NCBI GenBank assembly: GCA_024734555.1
Contig: JANPWX010000548.1
Coordinates: 2,002,482-2,066,481 of the forward strand
DNA: 64,000 bases
From: Trochalopteron elliotii
Taxonomy: Eukaryota; Chordata; Aves; Passeriformes; Leiothrichidae
Direction: 5' to 3'
Program-made: the position numbers and the translations under genes
Notes under the pieces: model-generated
Database searches by the model: none
What the model was told of the DNA's origin: nothing
What the model saw: the letters and a program-made list of their open reading frames with translations, nothing else
In this document: positions 34,601 through 46,500 of the stretch, piece after piece
Numbering within the stretch: the stretch's first letter is position 1
Layout: every line of letters starts with the position of its first letter

Positions 34601-36675
34601 TCTGGGTGTTTTGGGCTGGTCCCTGACTTGATCTTCCTTCAATTAAGGACTGTCTGTTTCAAAACACGCGTGGAGAAGTTTTCATGATAATGTTTTTATC
34701 CTCCTGTGCTCTCCCTCGCCTGCTCTCCGAGAGGCAGAAGTGACTGGAAGCCAGTTCCCAGCAGCTGTTTGCTCTGTGGGTGGCTGGGCTTTTCCAGGGA
34801 GCAGAATTCAGCCACCAGCTTCACCAGACCCCTGTGCTGCTGTGTTTAAACAGAAAGTGACATTTCACATTAAAAATTTATGCTGCCATGAGGAATTCAA
34901 TCAGCCTGCTTGAACCAGAGCACTGCAACAGTTGCTTTAGGCAAATGGCAACATCCCTCTGAATTTACTGTGCTGGGAGGCACATCCACCAAACAGCTAA
35001 AATTAGTCCTGATAGGAAATTAGCTGGAGGTTAAATAAAGTTTTTCTGCTACTTTGTTTTGTTTTTAGGTTACCCAAGAGATGTTCCTTCCTGGAAAGGG
35101 AAATAGGACAGAGATACATAGCTGTTTTCCAATCCCTTCGTTTACATGGACTCATTTCAAGCGGGTTTTTATTGTGTGTTTGTGATTTAAACCTCACCAG
35201 CCCCTATTTTAGGATGGAAGGACTTGAAGTGGCAGTGCCAGGTCTGTGTGCAGCCCAGCTCCCCTCAGTCCCTTCCTCCTGGGCACCTTCCTTCCACACT
35301 CTGACCTACTCTGAACACAGGTGGACAAGGTAAAAGTTTATTTAAAAAAAAATTCCTTTGCACCTAGTAGTTAGAATTGGTATTTGTTGCAAAATTGCAT
35401 TCCAGAGGAGATGAAAAATTACAAGCTTTGCTATGTAATGTCTAAGCCAGAGGAGACAGAGCTCCTCAATCCAGCAACTCCAGCCAAGGCTCAGTGAAAT
35501 CTAACCCACAGACTTTCTGGATTCATATTTTATCATCCACCCTAACATTTTTGCTTGGACATTGTTTTGCTTAGAGAGACACTTCTAAACCTAAATCCTG
35601 GAGCTAAGCAGCCATGACTGCCTGTGTGTCTGCTTCCATACCTCAAACCAGAGCTATAATTCCTGGACTTTTTCCTTAAAGACACCAGCTTTCTTTGTGT
35701 GCATGCCATTTTCTCCTGCTTGCTGCATTTTGCAGTAATCAGGTGGAAGTATCTGTAGGGAAGCACACAGTGACAGGTTTATTTACTGATCCGGGATATA
35801 AATCTAGTTGGCTAAGCAAACACAAACTGTTTAAACAGTGCTTGGAGTAAGCATGAAGGATGAGGTACACTGGAAAGGGTTCTAAAAAAGCTCTCAAAGT
35901 TAGGGCTTGGTGTTTTGGGTTGGTTTTTGGTTTTTTTGTGTGTTTGTTTGTTTTTTGGGTTTTTTTTGTTTGTTTTTTGTTGTTGTTTTTGGGGTTTTTT
36001 TTGGGGGGGGGGTTTATTTGTTTTTTTTTTGGTTTTTTTTTTTTTTTTGTTTAACAAAGCTATACCATCATTTCATATAACTTCTGGGAAGGTGCTGGGG
36101 GAGAAAGAGGAACCTTTTTTACTGGCAAGCGGCTACCTGTGCTGCTGGGGAGCTCTCGCAGGGAATTTGTAAATCTAAAGCCTCCTGCAGCCCAGGGATG
36201 TCACAAAGGCCTGCATGGGAGGAAAGCAGCCCTGGAGAGGAGGGCTGGTCCTGTCCCACTTCGCTGGAGTGGGATGTGTGGGGAAGAACTGGCTGGAAGC
36301 CGCCTGGGTGGCACCGCGAGCCGGGGACTTCCAGAGCTGTGGGAGCCAAGGGAAACGGCCCTGCAGAGCAATCTGCCTTTGGAAGCTGCTCTTTACTCAC
36401 TCCAGCATTATTCTTCCAGGGCAAGAAATAGGCAAGTGCAGCTCCAGAGCAGGAAATGCCACTGGCCTAACAGAGCTGTGGGTAGGAGCACGGGGATGAG
36501 GGTGGCATCGGGCTGGACAGGCGGCTCTTGAAGAGCTCCTGCAGCTGGAGGGGCTTGAAGAATGAATTCCTCCAGTGCCTCAGCCTGCAGGGAGCTTGGG
36601 GGATCACTTCCAGAACAGAAATAGAAAATGTGGGAGGCTATTTCTTGAATATCAGATTCCTTATTTTTGTAATCA
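25636..36675. other. Long intergenic stretch, no gene recognised
   Basis: Eleven kilobases with no CR1 copy noticed. It holds a T-run near 28373-28390, a TA-rich stretch at 32535-32580, a 17-bp tandem of TCCTGAAATCACCTTTT at about 33815-33848, and a T/G-rich low-complexity zone at 35925-36055. A splice-bounded open segment at 26897-26984 and a conserved-looking block at 30690-31110 are listed as findings. Confidence 0.45.
35925..36055 (+). repeat. T/G low-complexity tract
   Basis: About 130 bp of T-runs broken by G (GGTTTTTGG and TTTGTTTG motifs) with one run of ten Gs near 36003-36012. The minus strand is A/C-rich. Lysine/proline-rich or phenylalanine-rich open frames here are composition artefacts. 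Confidence 0.9.
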
Positions 36676-37175
36676 CAGAATCACAGAATGGTTTGGATTG
36701 GAAAGGACCTTAGTATGTTCCACCTCCCTGCTGTGGGCAGGGACACCTTCCACTACTCCAGATTTTTCCAAGCCTCATCCAGCCTGGCCTTGGACACTTC
36801 CAGGAATGGAGCAGCCACAGTTTCTCTGGACACCCTGGCCAGGGCCTCACCACCCTTACAGGGAACAATTTCTTCTCAATATCCCACCCAACCCTGCCCT
36901 CTGGCAGTGGGAAGCCATTCCCCCTTGTCCTTTCACTTCATGACCTTGTCCAAAGTCCCTCTCCAGATCTCTTGGAGCTCCTGTAGGCAATTTAGGCTCT
37001 AAGATCTCCCTGGAGCCTTCTCTTCTCCAGGATGAGCAATCCCAATTCTCTCAGCCTTTCCTCACAGCACAGCTGTTCCATCCCTCTGATCACCTCCTCT
37101 GGACTGGCTCCAATGGGTCCAGGACCTTCCTGTGGTGAGGGTCCAGATCTGGATGCAGCACTCCAGGCAGGGTAT
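36676..37175 (-). repeat. CR1 LINE 3' segment, longest copy in the window
   Basis: Antisense CR1 with a doubled octamer terminus (AATCACAGAATCACAGAATG), the full 3' UTR series, then further blocks: CCTCTGGACTGGCTCCAATG and ATGCAGCACTCCAGGCAGGG. This reaches into the 3' end of the reverse-transcriptase ORF region. It is heavily decayed and not coding. Confidence 0.92.
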
Positions 37176-40100
37176 TACATCCTGAAAAGTGCCTTGAAGT
37201 CCTGCTCTGATTAAGGCCAGAAGGGTGTGAGAAACAACCTCTGCCCTGCAAAGCTTTTGCTTCCCTGTTGCAAATACAGAATAATTTTTGTGGTGCACTT
37301 TTGCAATATAAGGTACCTGTGAGTGATGTTAAATATAGAGGACAGAAAGAAAGACATTTTTAGCTTAGTGGATGGACCACTGTTGTCCTCACATGCACTT
37401 CATAAATAATTTTTTGAGTTTCTGACTATTTCTGAGGAGTACATTATTCAAAACATGCAGCTATTCCTCCTGAGACTGTGTTCACTGACATAAAACGCTC
37501 ACTGAATTAAATTATTAATATTTTTCCCAGTATCCTGGAGTTTTTTCTGCTCTGTACAACACGTGCAAGTTTGCCTCTCAAAATGACAAGAAGAAAGATG
37601 GAGCTGAATGTCCCCTTGACCATGGCACTTTTCCATATAGTTTGTCAGCTTTCCTCAGGACCCTCATTGTGACAGTCTGGTTTCATCATAGCATTTCCCC
37701 CCATGGTTCCTGATAAGACAAGCTGAGGATGCTGCTGCTTTTAAAAAGGAAAGGAAAAAAAAACCCCACAAAACCAAACCAACGGGACAAGCAGAAAGTG
37801 ATGACTGAAATTGAACACTGAATCAGAATTACATTATGGATTTCTTGTGCATGTTCTGGCTTAGAAAAAAGGTCTATCCTACAGCTCCCAAAATTTCACC
37901 TCCTTGGATCTTTCACAGTCCTCTGCACCACTGGAAAATGCCATTGCAACATGGCACTGTTTAAAGTCATTTTCTTCTCAAGGTGTAACCACTTTCCTTT
38001 CAGCTGAATGACGATGGCACGAGAGGCCACAGATATTTTCCCTTGCTGGCTGTGAGATTTGGTGTGGTGTTTGAACAAGTACATAAAGCAGACAAACAGG
38101 AACAATAGAGTACAAGTTTCAGGATTTATCCTGCTTCTCAGAAGGTGCTAGCTAATGTGCTTAATACGAAATGTGCAGATTTCTGGAAAATTATGAATCA
38201 CGTACTTCTTTTCCTGTAAAAATGTCAGCTGTTCTCTAGGATGGCAAATCTGTAATTCCTTCCATAGAGCAAAACAAATTAAGTAAGACTAATGAGAGTG
38301 GTGGGGAGAACATTTTGAGGAATGGGAAGGAGAGCAGACTGAATCCCATTTTGCAGCACATCTGTGATGGGGAAGGGAAGAGGGGCTGGTTTCACGTGGA
38401 TTGCATGGTCTGTGCATGGGACTGGAGCACGGTAACAAAAAAGGATTTATCACACACCAGTTCATTCTGATGGTGACTAATAGGGGATTTATTAAGTATG
38501 CAGGCTTCTTTAATACATCTTCCTGTTGACTTTACTCCTGTTTGCATTGGATTAAGGATTGTCTAGGGCAAACCAAGTGAGACACCAAAGAAATTGGCAA
38601 GGAGCTTCCAGCAAACACTGTCCATCCCCTGAGTGTGAAGGTGCCAAACACCAACAGTCCCAAAGAGTGGGTGTTGTACAGACAGGAACAAACTCGTGTG
38701 TGCTTGAAAACTCCTTCATGGCCTTTGCAGTGCTACAAAAACATGTTGGGTGTTAAGTTTCTTCGTGATATTTGCCCTTTATTGAGATTATCTGTCTTTT
38801 TCTTCTTTAATCGTCTTTTAGGAGCCAAAACACCACAAAGGAATAATTCCCATTAATGAGCTCTTCTTTCAGGTGAAACTTCATCATGCAGCTGGAGTAA
38901 GTAGAATTCCCATAGCAAAAATGGCATTTCTGCCTGTTTGTGAAATTCCCTTCATTTAAAGCAGTAATTTAATGTTGAGAAGAAAGGCAAACAATTACAG
39001 CAATCCCTCTCTGTGGTACAAGTACATTCATGCTTTGTCTGCCTTCTGACTGCAAAGACAATATTTACATATGCACACAAATCACATCACATATTGAACT
39101 AGTGCTAGGACTGCAAATATTAAAGCTGGACTATTTTGTTTATGTTTTAAAGACCTGATGATCAGGAAATGCTGAGGCATTGATAAAATCCACAGCTGCC
39201 AGGTGATTTGCAGGGCCCATCTTCAGGAAGTTGCCTTCTGAACATCTGCAGACATTAAGCAATAAGGAAATTTATTTCATTGGCACCTTCCTAATGAAGC
39301 CCTGTATCCTCCAACAAGGTATGAAGAGGAGAGCTGTGCTGATACCCAATGTATTTTCTTCCTGAGGAGCAGGTGAGGCTCTGGGAGTGTAAAGAGCAGC
39401 ACAAAGGCTCTGTCTGCCTTCAGTAGCAAGCTGCATGTTGAGATGCCAAAGAAGAAGATTATCATAGTACACATGCTGCCATTTAATTATGCCCTTTCCT
39501 GTAAAGAGCCTGGCTTTAATTAAATGGCAAAACAAAGTGAGAACTTTTCTCCAAGCCATTTTGAAGTGCTCACTTCCTCCTCTGTGTGCTGCGGTTTATT
39601 AGATTTGAATGAGTAATGGGGTGGTTTCATTTGTTTAGTAAAATTAAAGTGGTCGGTAACAATTTCCTGTCTGAGCAAACCGTGGGCTGATTAATAATAT
39701 TGGGGATGATGGTGAGCAGGGGTTTTTTAGGTTATGCTGCTTGGCTGCTGCTGCTTGGGGGTTTCCAGAACTGCTGGTGCTTCACCAGGCTCAGCCTCAG
39801 CTCTCACTCAGACAAAAGTTGTGCTTCCAGGGCTGGGCTGGCCCAGGAGCAGTTTGGAAAGTGCCCTCAGAACTGAACACCAAGGCAGTGTGGAGGAGAT
39901 TTTGAAACAAAATTGATTTTTCTTCTCACCCAAACACTTAATAATTTGCAGTTGCAGGGCCAAGCCTGGGTGGGGTGTGAGCACTGGAACCACTGGTGAG
40001 AGGTCCAGCTTTGGAGTGGGAATGTCTCATTTGGGATGTCAGAGAAAGTGTTTTCCTGGTCCTCTCCAGCCTGTTTTCCATTGCTGCTGTAGGGATGTCC

Positions 40101-41394
40101 ATCCCTACCATGGGATCTCTTCCCTTTTCACAGAAACACGCCCTAATTTAATCTGCATCAAGCAATTTTGGAGAATGCCATGATTCTGGGTCAAAACTCC
40201 AGAGCATCCCATTCATTTAAACCAGCAGCAATAATGGGAGGGAAATCAAATGCATTGTGCAAACCTTGACATGATACCTAGTATTTTCACTCCTCCTGAA
40301 AATCTCAGAGAACTTTATCTCTGTTTGTACTTGAAAAAGGCTGCACATAACCACGGGCTACCATCTCCCAGCCTGAACTGCAATTACCAGTTGACACAAG
40401 CAACATTTGGCCATCCATTTTCCCCACACACACAGCAGGTTTTTTTTGCCTGAATTTTATTAGTTATCTCTTCAGAGAATCAGACACACAGATGGGTGCA
40501 GACCAGCTCACCCAAAATCCGGAGTGACACAGTTCTCCTGCAACAGGCATTTGGGAAAGGATGAACCCAGCCACAGTTATTCCTGCAATGTCTGGATGCT
40601 GACGTGGCATTTGTGGTAAGTAAATGCTTACTGCTCATGGAACAGCTTGGACTCTGATATGACATATTAGGAAAGAAAAAAATAGGCATAGTGCATGAAT
40701 TTTAAAATGTGGTGACACACACAGAGGCAACACACCAGGCTTGTTGCAACACCTATTGAGTCTGTGACAAAAATGCTGTCTCCAACTATTGCCATGGAGT
40801 TGATGACAAATATAATGCCTTTGCCATCAGTAGGCAAATACAAGGGCCTGTCAGCACATAAGACTTCAAAACCCTGCATCAACATCCAGCAGCTTGTTTA
40901 AAGAGCTGATTTAACAGGCTGCTGACATGGGGTTTTGCTAGATTTCTTCAGCCTTTACCCACTGATCTTCATGTCCACACATGACAATTAGCTCAGTTTG
41001 CACTTTCTGGAAGCTGCAGAGTGTTTCAAGGGTCACAGCTAGCTAGAGAGTTCATTAGCACAGATTCTGGAAATAAAATATTGGTACATCAGTGCCAGTC
41101 CTTCCTATAAGTGATGCCTGAGCATGTAGGGCCTCTACAAGAATTGTTCCAGCCAAGGTTCAGTTCTGAACTGCTGGAGTTCCCTTGAATTTTACTGACG
41201 TTGGTGTTGAAAGGAGAGGCTTAGCACCTCAAGGAAAATGTTGGTGGCACGTGGACTCAAGTCATCACAAAAAATGCTCATTGTTATCTCAGGATTGTAG
41301 CTCAGTGCAGCAGGGTTTTCAGCTTAGAGAAAAAAAGTAAAATTACTCCTGTGAAAGGAAAAGCACATGTTAAGCTGATCTACCTAAAAAAAAC
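37176..41394. other. Intergenic, no gene or repeat recognised
   Basis: Ordinary AT-rich sequence. Short candidate splice-bounded segments (for example about 38872-38895 before a GTAAGT) are too small to support. Confidence 0.45.
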
Positions 41395-41610
41395 CCTTTA
41401 AAAAGAAGCATAGTTCTTTCCTTAATCACACTTCCTAACGCAGATAACACCGAGCCTTTGCACAGAAAGGAAGTCAGAGAAATGACGCCGTTCCACACGA
41501 ACAAGCAGGTTGCGTGGGCGTAGCCGAAATCAGAAATTACACTAATAAATAATGTCTCTCCTCTGACAACCCAAAGTGCTCTGCAAATGTTATTGCAGTG
41601 AAGCAACACG
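41395..41610. promoter_or_regulatory. Regulatory-looking block with EGR1-type site
   Basis: A non-repetitive block with several CpGs in an otherwise CpG-poor area. It contains a perfect GCGTGGGCG (41512-41520), the EGR/Krox zinc-finger consensus, followed by a GTAGCC context. This could be an enhancer. The basis is motif recognition only. Confidence 0.25.
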
Positions 41611-43340
41611 GATGGGCAAATATGTTGGAGTTTTAGGGCTCAAGGTTCAGAAAAACGTTAACAATGCAATTGTGTCTCGCTGGAGGTGAGACGCAAGGCC
41701 AAGGAAGAGCAGGAACGACACGCCTGTGTTGTGACTTGTAGACCTGTGGTTTAACCACCAGACAAGAAAGGGCTTATTAAAATTAACAGTATTAGAAAAG
41801 ATTATGCTCCCCAGCAAAATACCAAGTTCCTGTGAAGACCTGTGAATTGCCTGCACAGCTTTTGCAAGAAGTTATTTAAGAGGCGAGGTCTGTGGTTCGT
41901 CTCTGTGCGTCTGTGTCGGGACTTTTGAATAGTTACACAGGAGTCAAACAAGTCTCTTTTCACCTTGTCTGCAAAGCTTAGATTTCAGGTAGAGATAAAA
42001 ACTGTCTGCTTCACAGCAGGAGAACAAAGTGCATAGAGCTACCCCTTCCTCATTTAAAAAAAAAAAAAGTCTTTTTGTTGAAAGTTCACAGCCATGAACT
42101 CGCAGATATTTCTCCAAACCAAATGCTTAGCCAGAAGTCATCTGAGAATCTTAAATTACTAAAAATCAGATTGATTTCTCCAATATGGGTCCTGGTTCAG
42201 GTCTGGGTGTAGGTGGTGAAACATGGCTGGCACCCCTTCCAAGACATGTCACACATGCTCTTCTTCTTCCTTGAGTCAGCCCTGGTGTTTCCTCCCTCGA
42301 TGAAGTGACTTTAGCACCTGGTGGAGGTGGTGAAAGGGACCAGGACTGATCTGTTTAGCCCGTTAATCATGTTTGTCACAGAGTGAAAATAAGCAACTGC
42401 AGCCTCTCCTCCTGTCATGTTCATTGGAAGGGTAAATTCAATCAGCAGCTTGTCTCCATTACCTGCAGGTTCTTGCTGAAAATTGGCAATTTTCACTGTG
42501 TTAAGGCATGGGCTTAGATGGCAAAACCTGGCTCCAGACCATAGGAAGAGAAAGTTTGGGGGTGTTCATCTCTCAAATATCCTGCAGATCCACACATGTT
42601 TTCTAAATTTTGTTTGATTGAATAATATTTTCCAAGCGAGTTCTAATTTTACAGGAACCATGAATGAGCTTATTCTGGATTAGTTGTGCAAATGTTTTTT
42701 GTAAATCCTTCTGAGTTCACACACTACCCTGTGCCCTGTTTGACCCTCCAGCCTATGTTCCTTTGTCCTACCCCACTTCTGTACTTTAAATTTCAGTGGC
42801 AGCCTCTGGACCCTGCAGGTCTGATTTCTTCTGCAGCTGCCTGTGCAACCCCAGAGGGGACAAAACACAGCCTGATTCAAAGGAAGGGATCTTGTTTAAT
42901 GCCATCAGATCCACAATTTGGGTATAAACAGTTCTTTCCAGGATGACTCCATTTCAACATTTCTGTGTTTTATGAAATATTGTGCAACAAGGTGGTACAC
43001 AGAGAGGCAGGCTCAGGCCAGAACTGATGCAGCAGTGCCATCCTGCACTTGGGTTATGATTAATTCTGCCTTTCATCACATGAAACGTTTGGCTATCAAT
43101 CTCCTTCCCCTCTTCTACTTTAATAGCAGAAGAGACACTACCTCAGATATATTACAGTGCCATAAAAGAGGCTGATTATTTATTTAGAAGAAATGAAATG
43201 TGGTTTAATGGAGCATGTGTTGGGCTCCAGGCCAGTGAATGGGTTCTGGTCTTCTGGGCTTCAGTGCAGATGCTCAGGGTTTTCAAAGGCAAATCAGTGT
43301 CAACTCATGAGCCCTTTAAAAGCTCATCTTGGCTCTTCCC

Positions 43341-43531
43341 CAGCTCCTCTGCTGGCTGAATTGCAGCCCTTTGCCTGACTCTCCCACCACTTGAGATGAG
43401 AGAAACATGGGCTCCAGCTCTTGATGAGCTCCTTTCCCAGCTCTTCTGCTGGCTGAATTGCAGCCCTTTGCCTGACTCTCCCACCACTTGAGATGAGAGA
43501 AACATGGGCTCCAGCTCTTGATGAGCTCCTT
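43341..43531 (+). repeat. Recent 97-bp tandem duplication
   Basis: Copy 1 spans 43341-43437 and copy 2 43438-43531. They share CTGGCTGAATTGCAGCCC, a GACTCTCCCACCACTTGAGA block and ATGAGCTCCTT. Only one internal difference is visible (CAGCTCCTCT against CAGCTCTTCT). Confidence 0.95.
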
Positions 43532-46500
43532 AGTCCTGCTGGACTCTAAACACAAGGCTCTCAAACCCTCACTCGCAGCCAGGAGAAGCCTTGCCCATGG
43601 GAGCCAGAGCTGCAGTCCAAGAAAAAAGTGTTTCCCACACACTTGTGAGCACCCCAGGGGCACTGATGGATACGTCAGAGCAGTGTTTGACCTCGTCCAA
43701 AATTTGGGCACTGCAGCACCACCCCCGTGCTGCCCACGGCACAGGTTCCCGGCACAGGTTTTCCCCAGCGCTGGGCACGGCTCCCACTGACATGGATTGG
43801 GAGGTCTCAAGGGAATTAAGTCTAAAACTTCAGTTTCTCATGTCTCTCCAAGTTCTCACTGTGCTCTCCAGCAATCCCTCCACCATGGGGCTGGTGGCCT
43901 GGTCAGAGATGAAAAGGAGCATGTATCAAAACGAAACCACGCCGCTGGGGAATAAAGTCACGTAGCTATGGGAAAAACATGTGTCTGTGAAGACTTCCCT
44001 TGACTTTAGCACACACATTCTGCTCGTTGTAAACTGTCTTTTTATAAAACTTGACCCGACAACATCTGCAAAATTCTTGCCTTTTTGAAAGAGCTATGAA
44101 TAGGTCACTGTTTGTTTCTGATTAAGCCTGATTCATTTATCATTCTGGTCAGCCTTACATTCCTGTAAATACATTTACTCTCTAGTTTCTCAGTATTAAA
44201 AATACATGTTTCATAGTAATTCTGAGGTCAGGAGCCAGCCTGCCAACAGCCATGTGCACATTTCTACAGCATAAAGTTTATTTTTTTTTTGCTGGCTAAA
44301 AAAAAAATGGCAGTATGCTTGCACTAAATCACAATTTTGAAAAGGAAATTTATGGTAATCATTTCTGTAAAAGCTTTAGGTAATGGTTGGTTGAGTGTTT
44401 AAGTGTAAACTGTTCCTGGGGATAATTCAGTGATAGTTCAGATTGTTCAATTAGCTGCACAATTATAACATTGATATACTGTAGGAAGTGTAAAACATTT
44501 AGGGATAGCCATTAGTAGATAAACTGCACAGGTAATAAGCTCCCAAATCCACACACATTGATTTTCATGTCTTCTTACACAGAAGTCAATTTTAAAGCAG
44601 GGTTAAAGCTCAAGTACCTTTTGTCAGAATTCAGAGCCTGCTGGCTAATTAAAATCAAATCTGAAAGAGCCTAAGAAACCCAGGGACATGCCTGCCCACA
44701 TGATAAAAAGCAGCAGGGTAGGGAAGGAGAGACGTGTGTCGGGACACTGGTGGAGAGGACATGTGGTCCTTGGCTGCTGTCCTGCCCACTGGGCAGCTGA
44801 CCCCCAGCCCTGGCTCGCCCCAGGGGATGGCCAGGAGGACGTGGGAAGGAGCTGGGAGCCCCACAGGGGGTGGGAATAAGGGCCAGACACAACTCTGTAA
44901 GCCTGATTACTTGGCTGCGCAGAGTACAGCTTTGGCTTTTCACAAGATTTCCACTTGAGGCATCGGCTTTGTGGTTTCTGTGTATTTCCCAAAGTAATTT
45001 GGTTTCCTGCAGCAGGTAACCCCAAGGGATGTCCCAGGAAATGAGGTGCAGGTTGACCCTGCTGTGTGATGCACACGGGGATGAGACAGGAGCTGCTCCA
45101 AGGGCTCAGGGGACTCGTTAATCCCCACCTCCAGGGCCAGCCTGTGCCCATTTCACAGCTCTCTGCTCAAGCTGCTCTAAAACCAAGTGACATCACTTCT
45201 CCAGCCAGTGTTGGACTAATTTGGGCTTGACAATGGAGGTGAAAAATGAGTTGCCTCTTCTCTGCACAGCTGTGCTCTGATCTCAGTATGATTTCATCTG
45301 TATTTCTAGAAATCTAGACGTTTCCAGAAATATCTGACTGAGTAATCTCTTCATGGCTCTTCAGCAACCCCAGTGGTTCTTACCACTCAGCCTGTTTGTT
45401 AAAATTAGCAAAACATTACATAAAGGCTAAGACAGTCCTCAGTGTGGTGTTGTGTTAAGTGAGTTCAGCTAAAGGGTGTTTTAACCAACACAAACTAAAC
45501 TAACCTTCCAAGAACAGGTCGTGGACAAGGCTGGGAAGTTGCAAGAAACATGAGGTAGCTGCTGGGAGAATGCAGACAGATGTCGGAAACATTTCTCCAT
45601 CTGTAAACAAACAAACAGCCCGACACCCAAACCGGGCCAGTCTGGTGGAAAATATCAAAGTCATGACCTTCATCAAATGAAAGAAAACAGATTACACAGC
45701 AGCAGCAGCAACATTCATGGCTTTCTGTATCTCTGGGTAGGCCGCGCTGGCTTTGCGGCCTTCTCCAGGGGAAATGAACTCAAGTGACCGCTCTAGGCTC
45801 CAGTGCAGCTTTTTCATTTCACAATCACCATCTGAAAGAGGACAGTCCAGTCTCTGTTTTTGTTTTCTTCCTGGTGATCTCCTCTGTTTTTATGTCTGCT
45901 CCATAATTTCCTTTCATTTTTGTTTTTTGCTTTGTTTTTCCTTCTCTTTTCCTCTCCGATTTTACCAGTTTCATTTAGTTTTCTTCTCTTCAGCTCCTTA
46001 ACTCCCTTAGAGTTCTACATTTATACTCCTTAAAACTAAGTCCTTAATCCACCACTGTTATTTACATGCGCATTTGTTGAAGCAGCTGAGCTTAATATGC
46101 CACTTCTCATTCACTCTATCATATTTCCTAGCTCAAATAGGCCCATAGCCTACTGCAAACATTAAAAATACCCTCACATGTCTTTTAAGTCTTTCAGCCT
46201 TTCACATGGCTGAATTAACTTACTAGACATGGTAACTCAACTAGATGCAATTGCCCAGCCTTTAGTCCTGCTGAGGAACAGCCCCACCAAGATAAAACCT
46301 TATTTATTTCAGCCAGGCATAGACTGTGAGTGTCTTATTGTTTTGGCCAGAGCTTTGAACAAATAATAGGCTGGGATAGCATACTTCCAATTTTGATTTC
46401 AGATGCCTCACTCACTTCCAAGTGATAGTGTACAGAGTTGAGCCGCAGGAGAGGGATGTTTCCAAATTTTGCAGACAGGAATTCTTTCTGCACATCCGAC

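Noticed and set aside
44645..45151. 168-codon open frame, -
   Set aside because: GC-rich local composition lowers stop frequency; the translation is proline/serine/tryptophan-rich with no family resemblance.
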